A program made the translations under genes and the position numbers. This document shows, in pieces, positions 48,588-59,694 of a stretch of 64,000 nucleotides of DNA (position 1 is the first letter of the stretch; each line of letters starts with the position of its first letter). The notes under the pieces are model-generated. The model saw only the letters and a program-made list of their open reading frames with translations. It was not told the DNA's origin and searched no databases. Origin of the DNA: Apostichopus japonicus (lineage: Eukaryota; Echinodermata; Holothuroidea; Aspidochirotida; Stichopodidae); NCBI RefSeq assembly GCF_037975245.1, contig NC_092568.1:6670501-6734500 (forward strand), given 5' to 3'.

Positions 48588-48728
48588 GTCGCCATGAAGC
48601 AACAGGCTACCCGGAAAACCGACTGCGATACGTGAGGAGAAAGGACCAAAATAAGACAAAGAAGTCTGTTCGCGACCCTCATAAACCTTCAAAGCTGGTT
48701 GACACAACAGATTTGGAATTGACATCAG
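48588..48728 (+). CDS. Candidate second exon, basic region
   Basis: Acceptor TGGCACAG|GT in phase 1 gives GRHEATGYPENRLRYVRRKD, then QNKTKKSVRDPHKPSKLVDT and TDLELTS, with donor TCAG|GTAAAT in phase 1. The phase fits the exon at 47249. An alternative acceptor at 48562 would create an early stop. The lysine/arginine-rich peptide could be a nuclear-localisation or DNA-contact region. No family recognised. Confidence 0.4.
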
Positions 48729-48754
48729 GTAAATTAAAATGTATTTATTTATTT

Positions 48755-48832
48755 ATTTAGTCTTTCATTCATCCATCCATCCATCCAACCATCCATCCAT
48801 CCATCCATCCATTCATTCATTCATGTAGTTTT
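48755..48832. repeat. ATTT / ATCC / ATTC microsatellite
   Basis: A run of ATTT, then ATCC with one AACC interruption, then ATTC tetranucleotides, within the intron of the candidate gene. Confidence 0.93.
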
Positions 48833-48866
48833 TGCATCTAGTGACTTTTGTTGCTTAAAACGATAT

Positions 48867-49021
48867 CAATGGTTGTTTTCACAGATGATGCAGAGGAGTG
48901 TGTTCTTTCAGCGATGGTAACGTGTCTGGAGACTGGAGTATCACAGAGCCTTTAATATCAGAGACAATAAGAAGAGTTCTGTGGGAGATATTCTCTCAGA
49001 AAATACACAACAGATGGCATG
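48867..49021 (+). pseudogene. Candidate third exon, frame unresolved
   Basis: Between acceptor-like sites (TTTTCACAG at about 48884 or TTCTTTCAG at about 48910) and the donor CATG|GTAAGA at 49021 one frame reads SDGNVSGDWSITEPLISETI, then RRVLWEIFSQKIHNRWHG, which looks protein-like. The phase left by the previous exon instead gives DDAEECVLSAMV and a stop 22 codons in. Either an exon is missing, a base has been lost, or the gene is dead. Confidence 0.35.
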
Positions 49022-49231
49022 GTAAGAGTTTTACTCAATACATGTGCTATTCTAGCTCAGTCACTTGGCGAACAGGAACCCAAACTGAAGTGCGCTAAGC
49101 TTACTGTTGCTGTAGGACTTAAGAAGAGTGAATAATGCCATGTTGTAGGCTACACATAATATATCAACGTTAATTGGGCCATAAGAGTATGGTATGAGTG
49201 TTTCGCTAGTCCTTTTCTAGCCTTTCGCCCT

Positions 49232-49257
49232 CAACGCCCTCCTTTTGGAGGGCGTTG
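49232..49257. repeat. 11-bp perfect hairpin at the SINE 5' edge
   Basis: CAACGCCCTCC (49232-49242), TTTT, then GGAGGGCGTTG (49247-49257). The right arm is the first 11 bases of the SINE; the left arm is their exact complement outside it. Confidence 0.9.
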
Positions 49258-49629
49258 TGGTCAAGTGGTTAAGGCAGTGGACTTGTGATCTAAGGATTAC
49301 AGGTTCGAGCCCTGGCCAGATCATTGCGGTGTGTCCTTGGGCAAGGCGCTTTATCTCCATTGCCTCTCTTCACCCAGGTGTATAAATGGGGACCTGCGAG
49401 GTAACTTGTAAATATAGTTGCGTGCGCCGGTTTGTGGCTGCACCCTATGGGAAGTCCCCCGGGGGACACGTGGTTGTGGTGCACTGTGGTGCCCCAGGAG
49501 AGATTGATTGAATTGTGCACACTTTGGTGTGTGGGTGTGACAAGTTACCAATGACCAGGGGTTAAGTTGTAAAGTCGTGTGAGGAGGCATTAGCCTCATA
49601 CAAGACTGTAAACCTTCAACTTCAACTTT
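49247..49629 (+). mobile_element. tRNA-derived SINE, copy 2
   Basis: A full-length partner of the copy at 10857, differing at only about 5 positions by eye (for example cattgcggtg/cattgcgttg, gtggttg/gtggatg, gtgtggg/gtgtcgg). It has the same box A and B region, Nin-DC-like core and 'aacttcaac' tail. The low divergence suggests recent activity. Confidence 0.87.
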
Positions 49630-49834
49630 CCTTGGGTACCTGTTAGGTTGATTGCAATTTTACTGAGCTTCAAAATCATGCAAATCTGCTTTTTCTCTTT
49701 CTTTTATGACTCTACTATTTATAGTACTTTAAGTTAACGAAGGTTGCCTCACATTCTTAAAATCATATATGTTTCTCAGAGAGAATGACCTAACGGGTAT
49801 GAAATGATTGAGAATCACAATGATAATGATGCAT

Positions 49835-49938
49835 GGTGTTGGTGATGGTGGTGGTGATGATGATAGTAAAGATGGTGGTGGTGGTGGTGGTGGTGGTGAT
49901 GGTGATGGTGATGGTGATGGTGATGGTGATGGTGATGG

Positions 49939-49980
<42 letters not shown>

Positions 49981-49981
49981 G
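49835..49981. repeat. GGT / GAT compound microsatellite
   Basis: GGT, then GATGGT, then GAT trinucleotide runs totalling about 145 bases. The minus strand reads as uninterrupted poly-His, which is simply the repeat. Confidence 0.95.
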
Positions 49982-51534
49982 CTGGTTGCAAAATTTTAAA
50001 TTGTGGCAATGTATGGTTGTATCCTTATATGTCAGAATGTTGCAATTTGAAAACAAAAATGTGTAATTTCTCATATATCTTTTCAATAGATTGGCACAAA
50101 CATACCATCTGTCCTTGAAAAAGTTCAACAGCCACAGCCTTTCGTTTTGGCATGAGGACCAAGAGAGCAACCAGAGCAGGTGTTTAGTAGAGTTGAAAAA
50201 AAGGGGGCTACCTTGCCAATGACTTCTGCAGACAGTTGACATCTGTTTTAAAATACTTGAACTCAATTATACATGAGAAATAGAATGATACAACACCTGG
50301 GACTTTTTGAGAACTTTCTGAACCAGAAGACTGAGCAATCATCACCTTTTTTTTACCCGTCATGGTATTAATGGATATCACATTATCTTAGATAACAAAT
50401 TTATCATAGTTTGAGTTCAGTTTGTCCACTCATGTTCAATATTGACAGGTCAAATTGCACTGGAATGGTTTGGGTGAGCCGGTTGCATAATTTAATTGCA
50501 AAAATTCCTCATTGCTATGTGTGAGCTGTTCAGATTTTAAAGATGAATAGAGGGATGGTGTTTTTTCTAGCATAAACAGTGAGTGATGCATTGGTAACTT
50601 AACCTGCCCCCACCACCTCCTCCAACTAAAACCTGCTTATGCCACTTAAAGTAACAAGAGAAACATCATCAAGCATTCATACGTGATAATTCAAGCACTT
50701 GTTCATTTCCAAAAATGTTGGTAGTTCAGTAAAATACTTAAGTTTTCAAAGTATTTTCATTTATTTTAATACATAGAACATTCGATGCAATTAATATTTA
50801 ATAAAATATTGCAAAGGTAAACATAGTAAGGAAATTATTTTTACAAACATTTTCTTATTGCCATGACAAATCACATCTCTATCATTTCTGCTGTATGTAA
50901 CAAAAGATTTTGTGCATGCAATTTAAAGTCTTACCCATTGTTAAGTTGTACAATATCAAAGTTGTGTCATTCTGTTATTTGTAACAAACCAAAATACATC
51001 AAAGTATCATTATTTGGTAAATAATGTAAGACCATTCGTTGAGAGGCTGGTAGAGTAGTATTTTTCAGAATTTTTCATTATTCTGCAATATGTAGATTTC
51101 AAAGGTTAAAGTTAGCAGGAGATGATCTCTTTTAAGCATATTCTAACATTTGTACCTATTGTAGGATATCTTTAGTGGAGATTTTAAAGCATAAGACATA
51201 GACATTCTAGTTAGAAAATAAAGTTTTTGAAAGCAAAAAGTTACACATAAATTGCCACAACAAGTCACAAGTCACATATATAACAGGGATATAACTAAAA
51301 ATAGTATACTCTTTTGCTGCCTTGATAAAACTCTCGCATTCCATCCACTTTTCCATTTCCGCTTTTGTTCATCAGTATTGTAACCCAGATCAACCTCTTT
51401 TTATAAGTAGAAATAATTGACGTTGTTTGTTAACGAAGTTGTTAAAAAGAATAAAGACATGGCCAAGTTATTTTCAGATTTGTATGTTGTTTCTTATTCA
51501 TAACATATCCAAAACGTAAGTACCCTTGAAACGG

Positions 51535-51780
51535 AAACGGGATCAAATTTATCCGGAATGGGGTCATTGTTTTTTTGATCCGGAAATCCGGATCATTTTG
51601 ATCCGGGCGGGGTCGGTGCCCCTGGGATCCGGAAGCCGGATCAAATTTGATCCGGAATGGGGTCATTGTTCTTTGATCCGGAAATCCGGATCGTTTTGAT
51701 CCGGACGGGGTCGGTGCCCCTGGGATCCGGAAACCGGATCAAATTTGATCCGGAATGAATCAAATTTGATCCGGATGTTT
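51535..51780. repeat. 99-bp repeat of GATCCGG palindromes
   Basis: 'gatccggaaatccggatc' and 'ccggatcaaatttgatccgg' palindromes alternate with 'ggggtcggtgcccctggga'. 'ggaatggggtcattg' recurs 99 bases apart (about 51555 and 51654). The block sits just inside the right inverted repeat of the 4.8-kb unit. Diverged relatives occur at the left end (46980-47140). Confidence 0.88.
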
Positions 51781-51792
51781 TAAGAGTGTAAA

Positions 51793-53717
51793 CTGAAAAC
51801 GTAACATTTAGTGTCCCACGAAGTTACGTATGCAGACGCGATTTTGTGTTATAATAATCCAAATATTAAATATGGTTGATCAACTTACTATGCCCTACAT
51901 ATATTTGCAGGTACACAAAACTAATTCAGAATAACGATCAATATCATGCAGTGTTCAGTTCATAATTTATGGCCAGATTAATTTTTGTAAGAAACATGTT
52001 GTGTCCAGTCAGATAGTTACGTTTTCACTAGTAAGACTCACACGGTAGTCGCTATGAACATATTAGCGTATTGAAAAAACATACGACAGTAAGGCCATAC
52101 AAGGCGGGAACGTGGCGACAACAAATTGAGCCTCTGTTTAGGAAACTTAAGAAAGGTAATCTATATTGTGATTTGTGTCCATCTCGTTACGCTTTTATAA
52201 ATGTTACGTTTCTAGACATGAAACAATAACATAATATATATGAATAATATATATATTTTATGATTGTTAGAGCGAACAATTAATTGTTGTCTATATTATC
52301 ATACATCGGATAAAAGTACGTCGTTCGCATCGTAATACACCTGGCAAAACGAATCACAAGTTGGCAAGATCTGATTTGGAAACCACGCAATGTTGTGTCC
52401 AGAATTACGTTGGCTTGAATTACATTTACAGACAAATATTTTACCTACGTGAGTACTTTAGTGCTTGATATATCGTTATTATACCGTATTTATTTGTTTA
52501 TTTTGTAATAAGTTGCACTTGATACTTATTTGCGAGTAATCTAAATGGATTTATTAAAATTTCATTCAATACGTAACCATGAGACCCAAAAGTATGTGGT
52601 GTCTCGGCATGCATTTACATTAGTTAGGCCCGCGTTAGTTACGTTAGCTTCACGTTAATTATTATTAGCGTAGGCCTATGGCCATACCATTTTATCACAT
52701 TGTACGGTATGTAGGGTTGATGCTAACTTTTATTGGAGGGGGAATTGTCCCCCATTACATGCGATAAAAAAAGAGATATCCTCTGAATTCATACTTGATC
52801 CTAGCCTAGCCTAGCCTATGCCCACAACGTTGTAGGTATAGCCTAGGCTAGTTAGACTAAGATTCTTTAATTTTTTTTTTTTTGGGGGGGGGGGGAATTA
52901 GTCAGTCCCGCTGCTGTGCAGTATAAACAAACCAGCCTAGCCCTAGCTACATGTATGTTAGATAAGTTAGATAAGATATTTAAAATAGTTGGCATAGGCT
53001 AGGCCTATATATTGTCCAATTTTGTTTTGCATCATCACTATCAACTATCACAGTAGGCTAGGCTTATAGGTTACCAGCCTGTTCTTATATATATTACTCT
53101 TAGTCTGACCCTGTGGCCTGGGCCTTCATTTCCACAAAATGTGCCCGGTTATAAAAAAAATGGTACATTGTGGCCGAAGGCTCTGTCCAAATTTTTGTTG
53201 CATCGATCGTATACGTGTTATCCTAGTCCGACACTACATTGTCGCATTATCGTTGGGTTCTTTTTCCATATTCAGTATGGCGCCTATCGCCTTGGGGTTG
53301 GTGTGGTAAAAGGTTGACTACAAAAATTACCAAACAAAAAGAAGTTGATTTCAATGTTTTATTCGCTCCATGTTCGATAAGTAATCAACTCAAAAATTTA
53401 TTTGGACAGATTATACAAAAAATTACAGCAGGCTACTACCTGTATAAAAGATTATTTCCATTATATTATATTTTAGTGTTTTAAAAATAAAGTTTAGAAG
53501 TAAGAAAGGAATTTTGATTGTGCTTGATTTGCTCAAGGAATTGTGTTTAGTGCACCAGGCCGGGCAGTAGTCATGGGGGGGGGGGGGCTAACTGTTTCCC
53601 ACCCCCCACCCTAGAAAATGTTGGATACTGTGCCTATCTGTTCTAATTCCCTTTGCTGTTTACTTCCAGCATACAGTACATGATTTGGAATTGTCAGCAG
53701 TGGGCATGGTATTCCAG
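51793..53717. other. Unassigned region
   Basis: AT-rich DNA with 'cctagcctagcctatgcc' type short repeats at 52800-52990 and mononucleotide runs (T then G at 52873-52896, G at 53575-53587). No gene recognised. Confidence 0.6.
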
Positions 53718-54622
53718 CTACTTCATCCACCAGTCCAGAGGGAAACTTGCCTAATGTTGCTCAACCATGCCATCCGGAGTGTATCCTTTATACATTTGTT
53801 TTCATTCTTGGCATCATATCCGATTTGAAGTGTGTGTGTGTGTGGGGGGGGGGGGGGAGGATAGCCCACCATTCCAAAAAATTAGTGTGTACAATATTTA
53901 GAGTCCATGGAGACGACCAGGGTTCATGCCGATGTTCATATAACTTGATCATTAAATTGTATTTTGATTTTATATTAAGTATTTTAAAGTTCACGAACAA
54001 TCCATAATCTTTAATTAATAACTACAGTAGATGATGATACTTCAACGGCACATCCTGAGGGAAACATGTCACCATTGCCCGAAGCTGCCGAACCACGCCA
54101 TCCGCAGTGTATCCTTAATATATTTTATTGTTATAGTATTCATTTCAGTTTCAGACCTATCAGTAAGTAATACGTACTACAGTAGTGCAGTGAAGTTGCA
54201 GTTTTCCTTCCCACAATCCCAGTGAATTAACTACATCCACCCCAGTTGACTGCATTCACTACACATTTTTTTTAAACCATATTACCATATCTTAAATATC
54301 CTTGACATAACATTCAGCTGTTCCTCTGCACAATACGTTGACTTGTGGGCAGTGGGTGGCTGTAATATATGATGAAGAGTGGTGGCCAGGTATTATCACG
54401 GATGTTGATAACGGATCCTGTTCTATCACTTTCATGAAACCCACTGGCTCCTACAATAAATTTATTTGGCCGGAGAAGGAGGAAACAGACCTTGTGTCTT
54501 CAGATTCAATATTAACAGGTCTTGATGATCCTCCTGTACCGATAAGTCGCCGTCACTTTGCTTTAAACTCAGTACAAGCAAAGGATGTCACTAACAAAAT
54601 GAGAATGGTTCTAACACAATAA
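53718..54622 (+). CDS. Unrecognised gene, 3' end: three exons joined by two U12-type introns
   Basis: Exons 53718-53780, 54028-54108 and 54318-54622 join in phase 1 throughout and end at TAA (54620-54622). The first two exons are diverged duplicates (TSPEGNLPNVAQPCHPE and AHPEGNMSPLPEAAEPRHPQ). The last gives SVPLHNTLTCGQWVAVIYDE, then EWWPGIITDV, ITFMKPTGSYNKFIWPEKEE and DDPPVPISRRHFAL. This small domain (WVAVxYDxxWWPGxIxxV, FMxPxGxxxxFxWPxxED, PPxPxSRRxxxL) resembles a module I recall in uncharacterised cnidarian, fish and echinoderm proteins, perhaps a beta-barrel. Function unknown. AATAAA at 55052 could be its polyadenylation signal. Upstream exons not found; 47249 is a possible start. 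Confidence 0.65.
53781..54027 (+). other. U12-type GT-AG intron (first)
   Basis: The donor is GTATCCTTTA, matching the U12 consensus RTATCCTTT. The branch candidate TCTTTAAT (54008-54015) matches TCCTTRAY at 7 of 8 positions, with its A 13 bases from the AG. Contains a GT/G run at 53829-53858. Confidence 0.75.
54109..54317 (+). other. U12-type GT-AG intron (second)
   Basis: The donor GTATCCTTAA and a perfect branch match TCCTTGAC (54298-54305), with its A 12 bases before the AG of CATTCAG. All three U12 hallmarks are present. Confidence 0.85.
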
Positions 54623-55642
54623 GTTTATGCAGTTTCTTGCAGGATTTTATCCAATGCCTAGGACAGCTATGGCATCGTGATCAACATTATTAATACTTTT
54701 TTTCATGTTTCACCATTCTAGGATCTATTAACACATTGTTCCTTCCTTCCTTATGTTCACGTTACAATTTGAATGCTTTTCTTCATGCATTATGAACATT
54801 TTGTTACTGGTTTATTTGTGGTTTATAATGAACTAACAACCTTAACGATGCCATAACTGTTTCGATCCATAAAGGTTAGTATGTTATGGAGACGGCTATA
54901 ATTTAGGATCTCCTGCTTGATGATGCCAAGCAGAAATGTATTATTTACATTCATCAGCTAGGCTAACCATAGCATTGTTGTCTCAATTGCATGCAAACAA
55001 ATTTGAAATTGGCCGAACAATGCAAATGAAAAAAACAACAAGAAATTAATTAATAAAGTGATTAGTGAATAATTATTTGCAAAATTCATATCTGTTATTA
55101 AATGAAACAGATGAACATGAATGAAATTAAATGTAATGAAATGACTCAATTTGGATCTTGAAAATTTAAATGAATCTATCCAGTACTGGTATTGAATGGG
55201 AACAATTGAGGAAATTATTATATGGAGTTTTTTATATCGCATTTATTGTACACTAATTTTGTTTACCATCCATTTATGCGGTTGAATATTAGCGAATCAC
55301 ATTTATTTGTACATATGATTGGAGTTGAACATACATTGTTATTTTGTTGTGTTAATCTGTACTATATATAAAGTTTAACATGACAGCACAGTTCTCTGAT
55401 CAGCCTCTTTGTTTCATTCCTTGTCCTTCTCTTTTATCATTTATTTTGTGAAACATAAATTATGGGATTACAGTAGAATTAATTGTAAATCAGCTTGATA
55501 GCATTGCTTTCTTGCAGAAAACGCACAGACAATACAGTACCTTTAGAAGTAAAGGAAAGATAATATAATATGCAGCAACATTATCAATATAAAAACTCAA
55601 CAAACTACATATATAACTGAGATACCTGTAAGCCTATGTCGA
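54623..55642 (+). other. 3' flank of the U12-intron gene
   Basis: AT-rich, probably 3' untranslated sequence at first, with AATAAA at 55052-55057. No other feature recognised. Confidence 0.55.
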
Positions 55643-56044
55643 TGTAACAGGGACACCAAAATATTGGTGTCCCGTTACACGTTCGGCATTGTTCATTTGG
55701 CCACTGGTATATTTGTTGATGTATTCTGAATTAGCTGTATGTCAATATCAGAGGGAATTAGATCATTATTTTATAATATGGAAACACATTTTAAGTGAGT
55801 ATGAAGGATTGACAACATCACAGAAAAAAAAAATCACTTTCACAGTTGCCAAATATCCAGAATTTGTAACGTGTGAAAAATAAATCAAGAATTACTAAAA
55901 TATTATAGTTGTGCATGACAATAACTGATGTCTTGGATTATGACCATGTTTAATACCTAAGTTAAAATAAATAATATAACAGTGTATGCTGATTTTACTA
56001 TGAATGACATAGATGAATGTATAATGTTTGGTGTCCCTGTTACA
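55643..56044. mobile_element. 402-bp MITE-like element with 18-bp perfect inverted repeats
   Basis: TGTAACAGGGACACCAAA at 55643-55660 is exactly complemented at 56027-56044. Directly after the left repeat comes 'ttggtgtcccgttac', which folds back on it, so the left end is itself a hairpin. There is no transposase and the interior is AT-rich. The target duplication is unclear (CGA left, CGT right), and the superfamily is not assigned. Confidence 0.75.
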
Positions 56045-59019
56045 CGTGATATTTTGGATATTGTCTTATGACTTTACCTATACTATTTGCATTGCAAGCT
56101 AGCTATAAGCAAAATGTTTTTTTTAGTTGGCTTTGCATTTGTTGTAGTACACATGCATGCCATTATCATTGTGATATCACATATTTGAAAATTTTAAGCC
56201 TATGTCACAAGTTGGCACCCATATTAAAATAAACACAATTTTGTGCAATAAAATACTGTATTTATGTCTCTTACGGTACTACAAAGAACTGACTGCACTG
56301 GGCCACAGTGGCCACAGTGTTACATCACTGCATTGATTGAATTGAATTAGAAGATATTGTCCACAATAGGAAATTCGGCTTACACAGGTCGAAAAACGAA
56401 AAAAGAAAAGAAATAAAGAAAAGAAATAGTATAAGTATCAAGTACCATTGATGCTCAAAAGAAAGATTTCCTTCTGTTTTATTCTATAAGTTTATTGACC
56501 CATTTGGAAAAAAACATTGATTTTATGTGGGAAGTAAAAGTAGGCCTACACGTAAATTAAAACATAATGTTAACTTGCTTACACTTTGGCCATTTCTTTT
56601 TCTCAAGGTATGACTAGTGCCCATCGGGAATGCTTAAGAACATTGTGCTGATTATGTGGCAGCTCAAAGACCATCCCAAGTGACAAGGCACCAAACACTA
56701 AACAGGGCTACCATGCTTGGATATTGGGCACAATGTTTTGTCCTTGATGGTTGCAAGTTCCAAGGCAATCAGTTCATTACGTAGTTACTGCCGCAAAAGG
56801 CCAAGAGAGGAGGAAGCAGATCGCAGTTAAACCAACTTTTCACTTTATGTATGGAACAATTTTTCAGTACATTTCCATATGAAGTAACAGAATTTTTTTT
56901 CGTGGAACTGGTAAATTGTAATAATGAGTAATAATGAGAGAACTCGAGCTGATTTTATTGTTCTGGATTTATTTCACAGTATTTTAATTTTTTATTTGTA
57001 CCTTTGTTGTACTAGTACTTAAAGTGGGGATTTCTGCTAGAAGAACATTGTCTTTTGTCCATGTGCTCTAGATTATTTTTTGGTGGAACTATTACAGTAT
57101 ATTTAAATAACAATGTGGTGATTTGATCTTGTATAGTTTTCATGTTATCTTGTGAAGTAGTTTTATTTTCCTTCTGTTTAGTACAATATATACAGTAAAG
57201 GAACTCCAACTTGCTGTTCTGTTTTTTGCCAGCTCTCATTATTTCACAGCCCTATAGTTTACACTGCTTAGCAATATGATGATAGAAATAGCAAAGGTAG
57301 TGTAGGGAAAGGTGCCCTTATAATCATATGCATAACATTGAATAGTCAAGTTGTCAACCAGAGAGCAGTGGTCAAGCGACTAAAAGGAGGTGCCATCCTG
57401 GCTGTTACATTGTGCCCATTGGGGATTAAAATCACATTTTGTGCTCGAATTATGTCCATATAAGTAAACTCATGTAGCTAAATACATTTTAATTTTGCTG
57501 GCACAAAGCCTAGGAAGGTAGTGTGGTGGGAGGGGGGGGGGGGGAGTTAGTGGGTGTCTTAAGGAGTGAAGGTGGGTCAAGAGAAGGAGCCAGTTTAATG
57601 GTATTGATGGTGAGTTTATGGAGCTCCAAATGCCAAATGTAGTATGAGGGTTTTACTTTTGAGAGATAGGGAGTTGGGCATCTGCGAAAATTGTGGGAAG
57701 GATTCTAAATGCTGGTGAGGATATTGGGGGTGTAGAGAAGACTAAGCTTTGCCAACAGAAAGAAAGGGATGAAATCTTCCATGCTGAGCTAAAGTGCTTC
57801 TTTCAAGAGGGTGTTAATATTGCGAAGGTGAGTTTTGTGGTTGTCACTGTGGCGATGCTGCCAGTCCAATTTAGAGCGGATGGTGTCCTACCTACCAGAC
57901 CTACAGTAGGTGGTGTTGAAGAGAAAGCATGTGTCACCTTTGACCTTCATCAATAAAATTTACAAGGAAACAAATCACAACAAAGTTTAAACTTTTAATT
58001 TGTACAAAACTGACAATATTCTAGTTCCACTATATTTCTCTGAACTAAAGTAAACTTGTTATAAGCTTGAAAGATGAGGTTTGTCATGGAAAGAACAAAC
58101 AAACTATGTAAGTATACAACATAATTATCATAAAATCAACATATATAGATACCAATCATGTTACTCTCAGTTTCACTCCTTGCTTTCACTTGCCAATTCT
58201 TTTCTGAATGGTTTTTCTCCTTTCTTGCTACAAGAAGTCTTCCTTTTATTTTTAACTTATCTCCATGTACATTCTAACAAAAGCATTTACTCTTAATTTT
58301 ACCCAATAAACAACAAACGTATGAAATTTGAAGCAACTGCCCACTTAAGTCCTCGTTTAACAATTCTTTAACAAGATCTGCCCATCGATTCTGAACTGGC
58401 TTGTGTTGCAGAAGTTTTTGCAGAAGATGGTCTTTCACATTTTTATATCTCAAAATAAGCAAGGTCTTCATGTTTAAAATTTGCTTTGTCTGAAATTCCA
58501 GTCTTGAAAAACATGAAAATATTATCATTAACTAAGAGTAATCCGCCTCTATTTTGTTTTTCCACCCAAGCTTTACTGTAATCCAAAAAACTGTGACCTT
58601 CACCTGCAACAGACATACAGTTTAAGCACTGTAAAAATATTAAAGCATACTGCTATAAAGCTTAACTTTCATGTAACGTTTTATGGCAAATGGCACATAA
58701 CCTGCTAATTATCTTAGAATTTGTTCCTCATGTGTTTCAACAATTAATGTATCTTCCAAATTTATGTCGTCTGGAACATCCAGCCTCTCAAACTCTTCAA
58801 TTATCAGCCTCACCATAAATTCAACTATATCCTGTAGCATGAACATTTCTAATGTCCTCTGCGGATGCAAAGTTTTCTGGCAGCCATGTTTCGTGTTATA
58901 TTAATTTTGTTAATTTATAACACTAGGTTCCCAGTGCAATAACAAACAGCGCTAACGTTATTTGCCTAACGAACGAAGAAAAGTTTTATCGGAAAATACT
59001 TGACTGGAAGTACCTATTT
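56045..59019. other. Unassigned region
   Basis: AT-rich. Frames around 56610-56800 (CLRTLC*LCGSSKT; GYWAQCFVLDGCKFQGNQF) look weakly protein-like but carry stops. The frame 57693-57956 and minus-strand frame 58274-58528 match nothing I recognise. A G-run lies at 57533-57545. No gene can be supported. Confidence 0.5.
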
Positions 59020-59694
59020 CAGGCGCGTATCCAGGATTTTCTAACCCGGGGGGCGCGAATTACTATCTAAGCGGAGCGCCACCATCGGTTGGCGCGCAGC
59101 GTACAATAAAATTTCTGGTTTTGATACCCCCCAGATCACCGGAAATAGCACTTCTCGGGCTTGAAAATGACCAACCAGATGTACACTTTTGCCTGAGAAC
59201 CAAGTATTTCCCAAAAGTTTTTTCCATCCATAACCTTTTTGAAGATTGTCACCAGTCACACATCATGTTCGACCTCATTGCATGTCCTATGGATCATTGC
59301 TTTTGTAGGTGATTCTACGTCACGGTCCACAATATCCGAAAGCCCCACTTTTCAAGGTTTTAAGCCCATTATTTGTTGAGAATTTGAAAATTCACATTTC
59401 TCGTGAATAAAATCACTTGAAAACATAGCCATAATGTTGCACAAAATTCAATCTATGGACAAGCAATATAGAAAAACCTCCTTGAACCCCTAACAGACAG
59501 GTCAAAGTTGCACGAGTAGAGGAAAGTATGATGAAGAATGTTGGTGAGGAAATTTTCGAAAATTCAGACACAGTTAATTTATTGGTGTAGAAATATTGCA
59601 ACCTCTTATAATGGCTATTATAAAACTTGGTTGAAGGAAATGAAAAATATAAGATATTTCCGATATCAGGTATATCGAAACCGAACACTACACA

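Larger units (their letters stand above)
46965..51792. mobile_element. Candidate 4.8-kb unit bounded by 13-bp inverted repeats
   Basis: TTTACACTCTTAA at 46965-46977 and its exact complement at 51780-51792 enclose 4828 bases. Just inside both ends lie TCCGG-rich sequences: 'ttccgggtcac...gtgacccgga' on the left and 'gatccggaaatccggatc' palindromes on the right. The unit contains candidate exons, a SINE and microsatellites. Flanks (ACTGCCAC left, CTGAAAAC right) are not a clear target duplication. No transposase is recognised, so a mobile origin is inferred from the ends alone. Confidence 0.45.

Noticed and set aside
49808-50009. Poly-His, Gly-Asp and Val-Met open frames
   Set aside because: Translations of the GGT/GAT microsatellite.
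53670-53780. Longer first exon of the U12 gene beginning at 53670 (HTVHDLELSAVGMVFQLL)
   Set aside because: It is open, but in a frame that reaches a stop (CGT TGA) in the last exon; the phase-1 start at 53718 is the one that joins correctly.
57693-57956. 87-codon frame as a gene
   Set aside because: No domain, no splice context, and the composition looks like decayed repeat. I considered an antisense retroelement fragment but saw no diagnostic motif.
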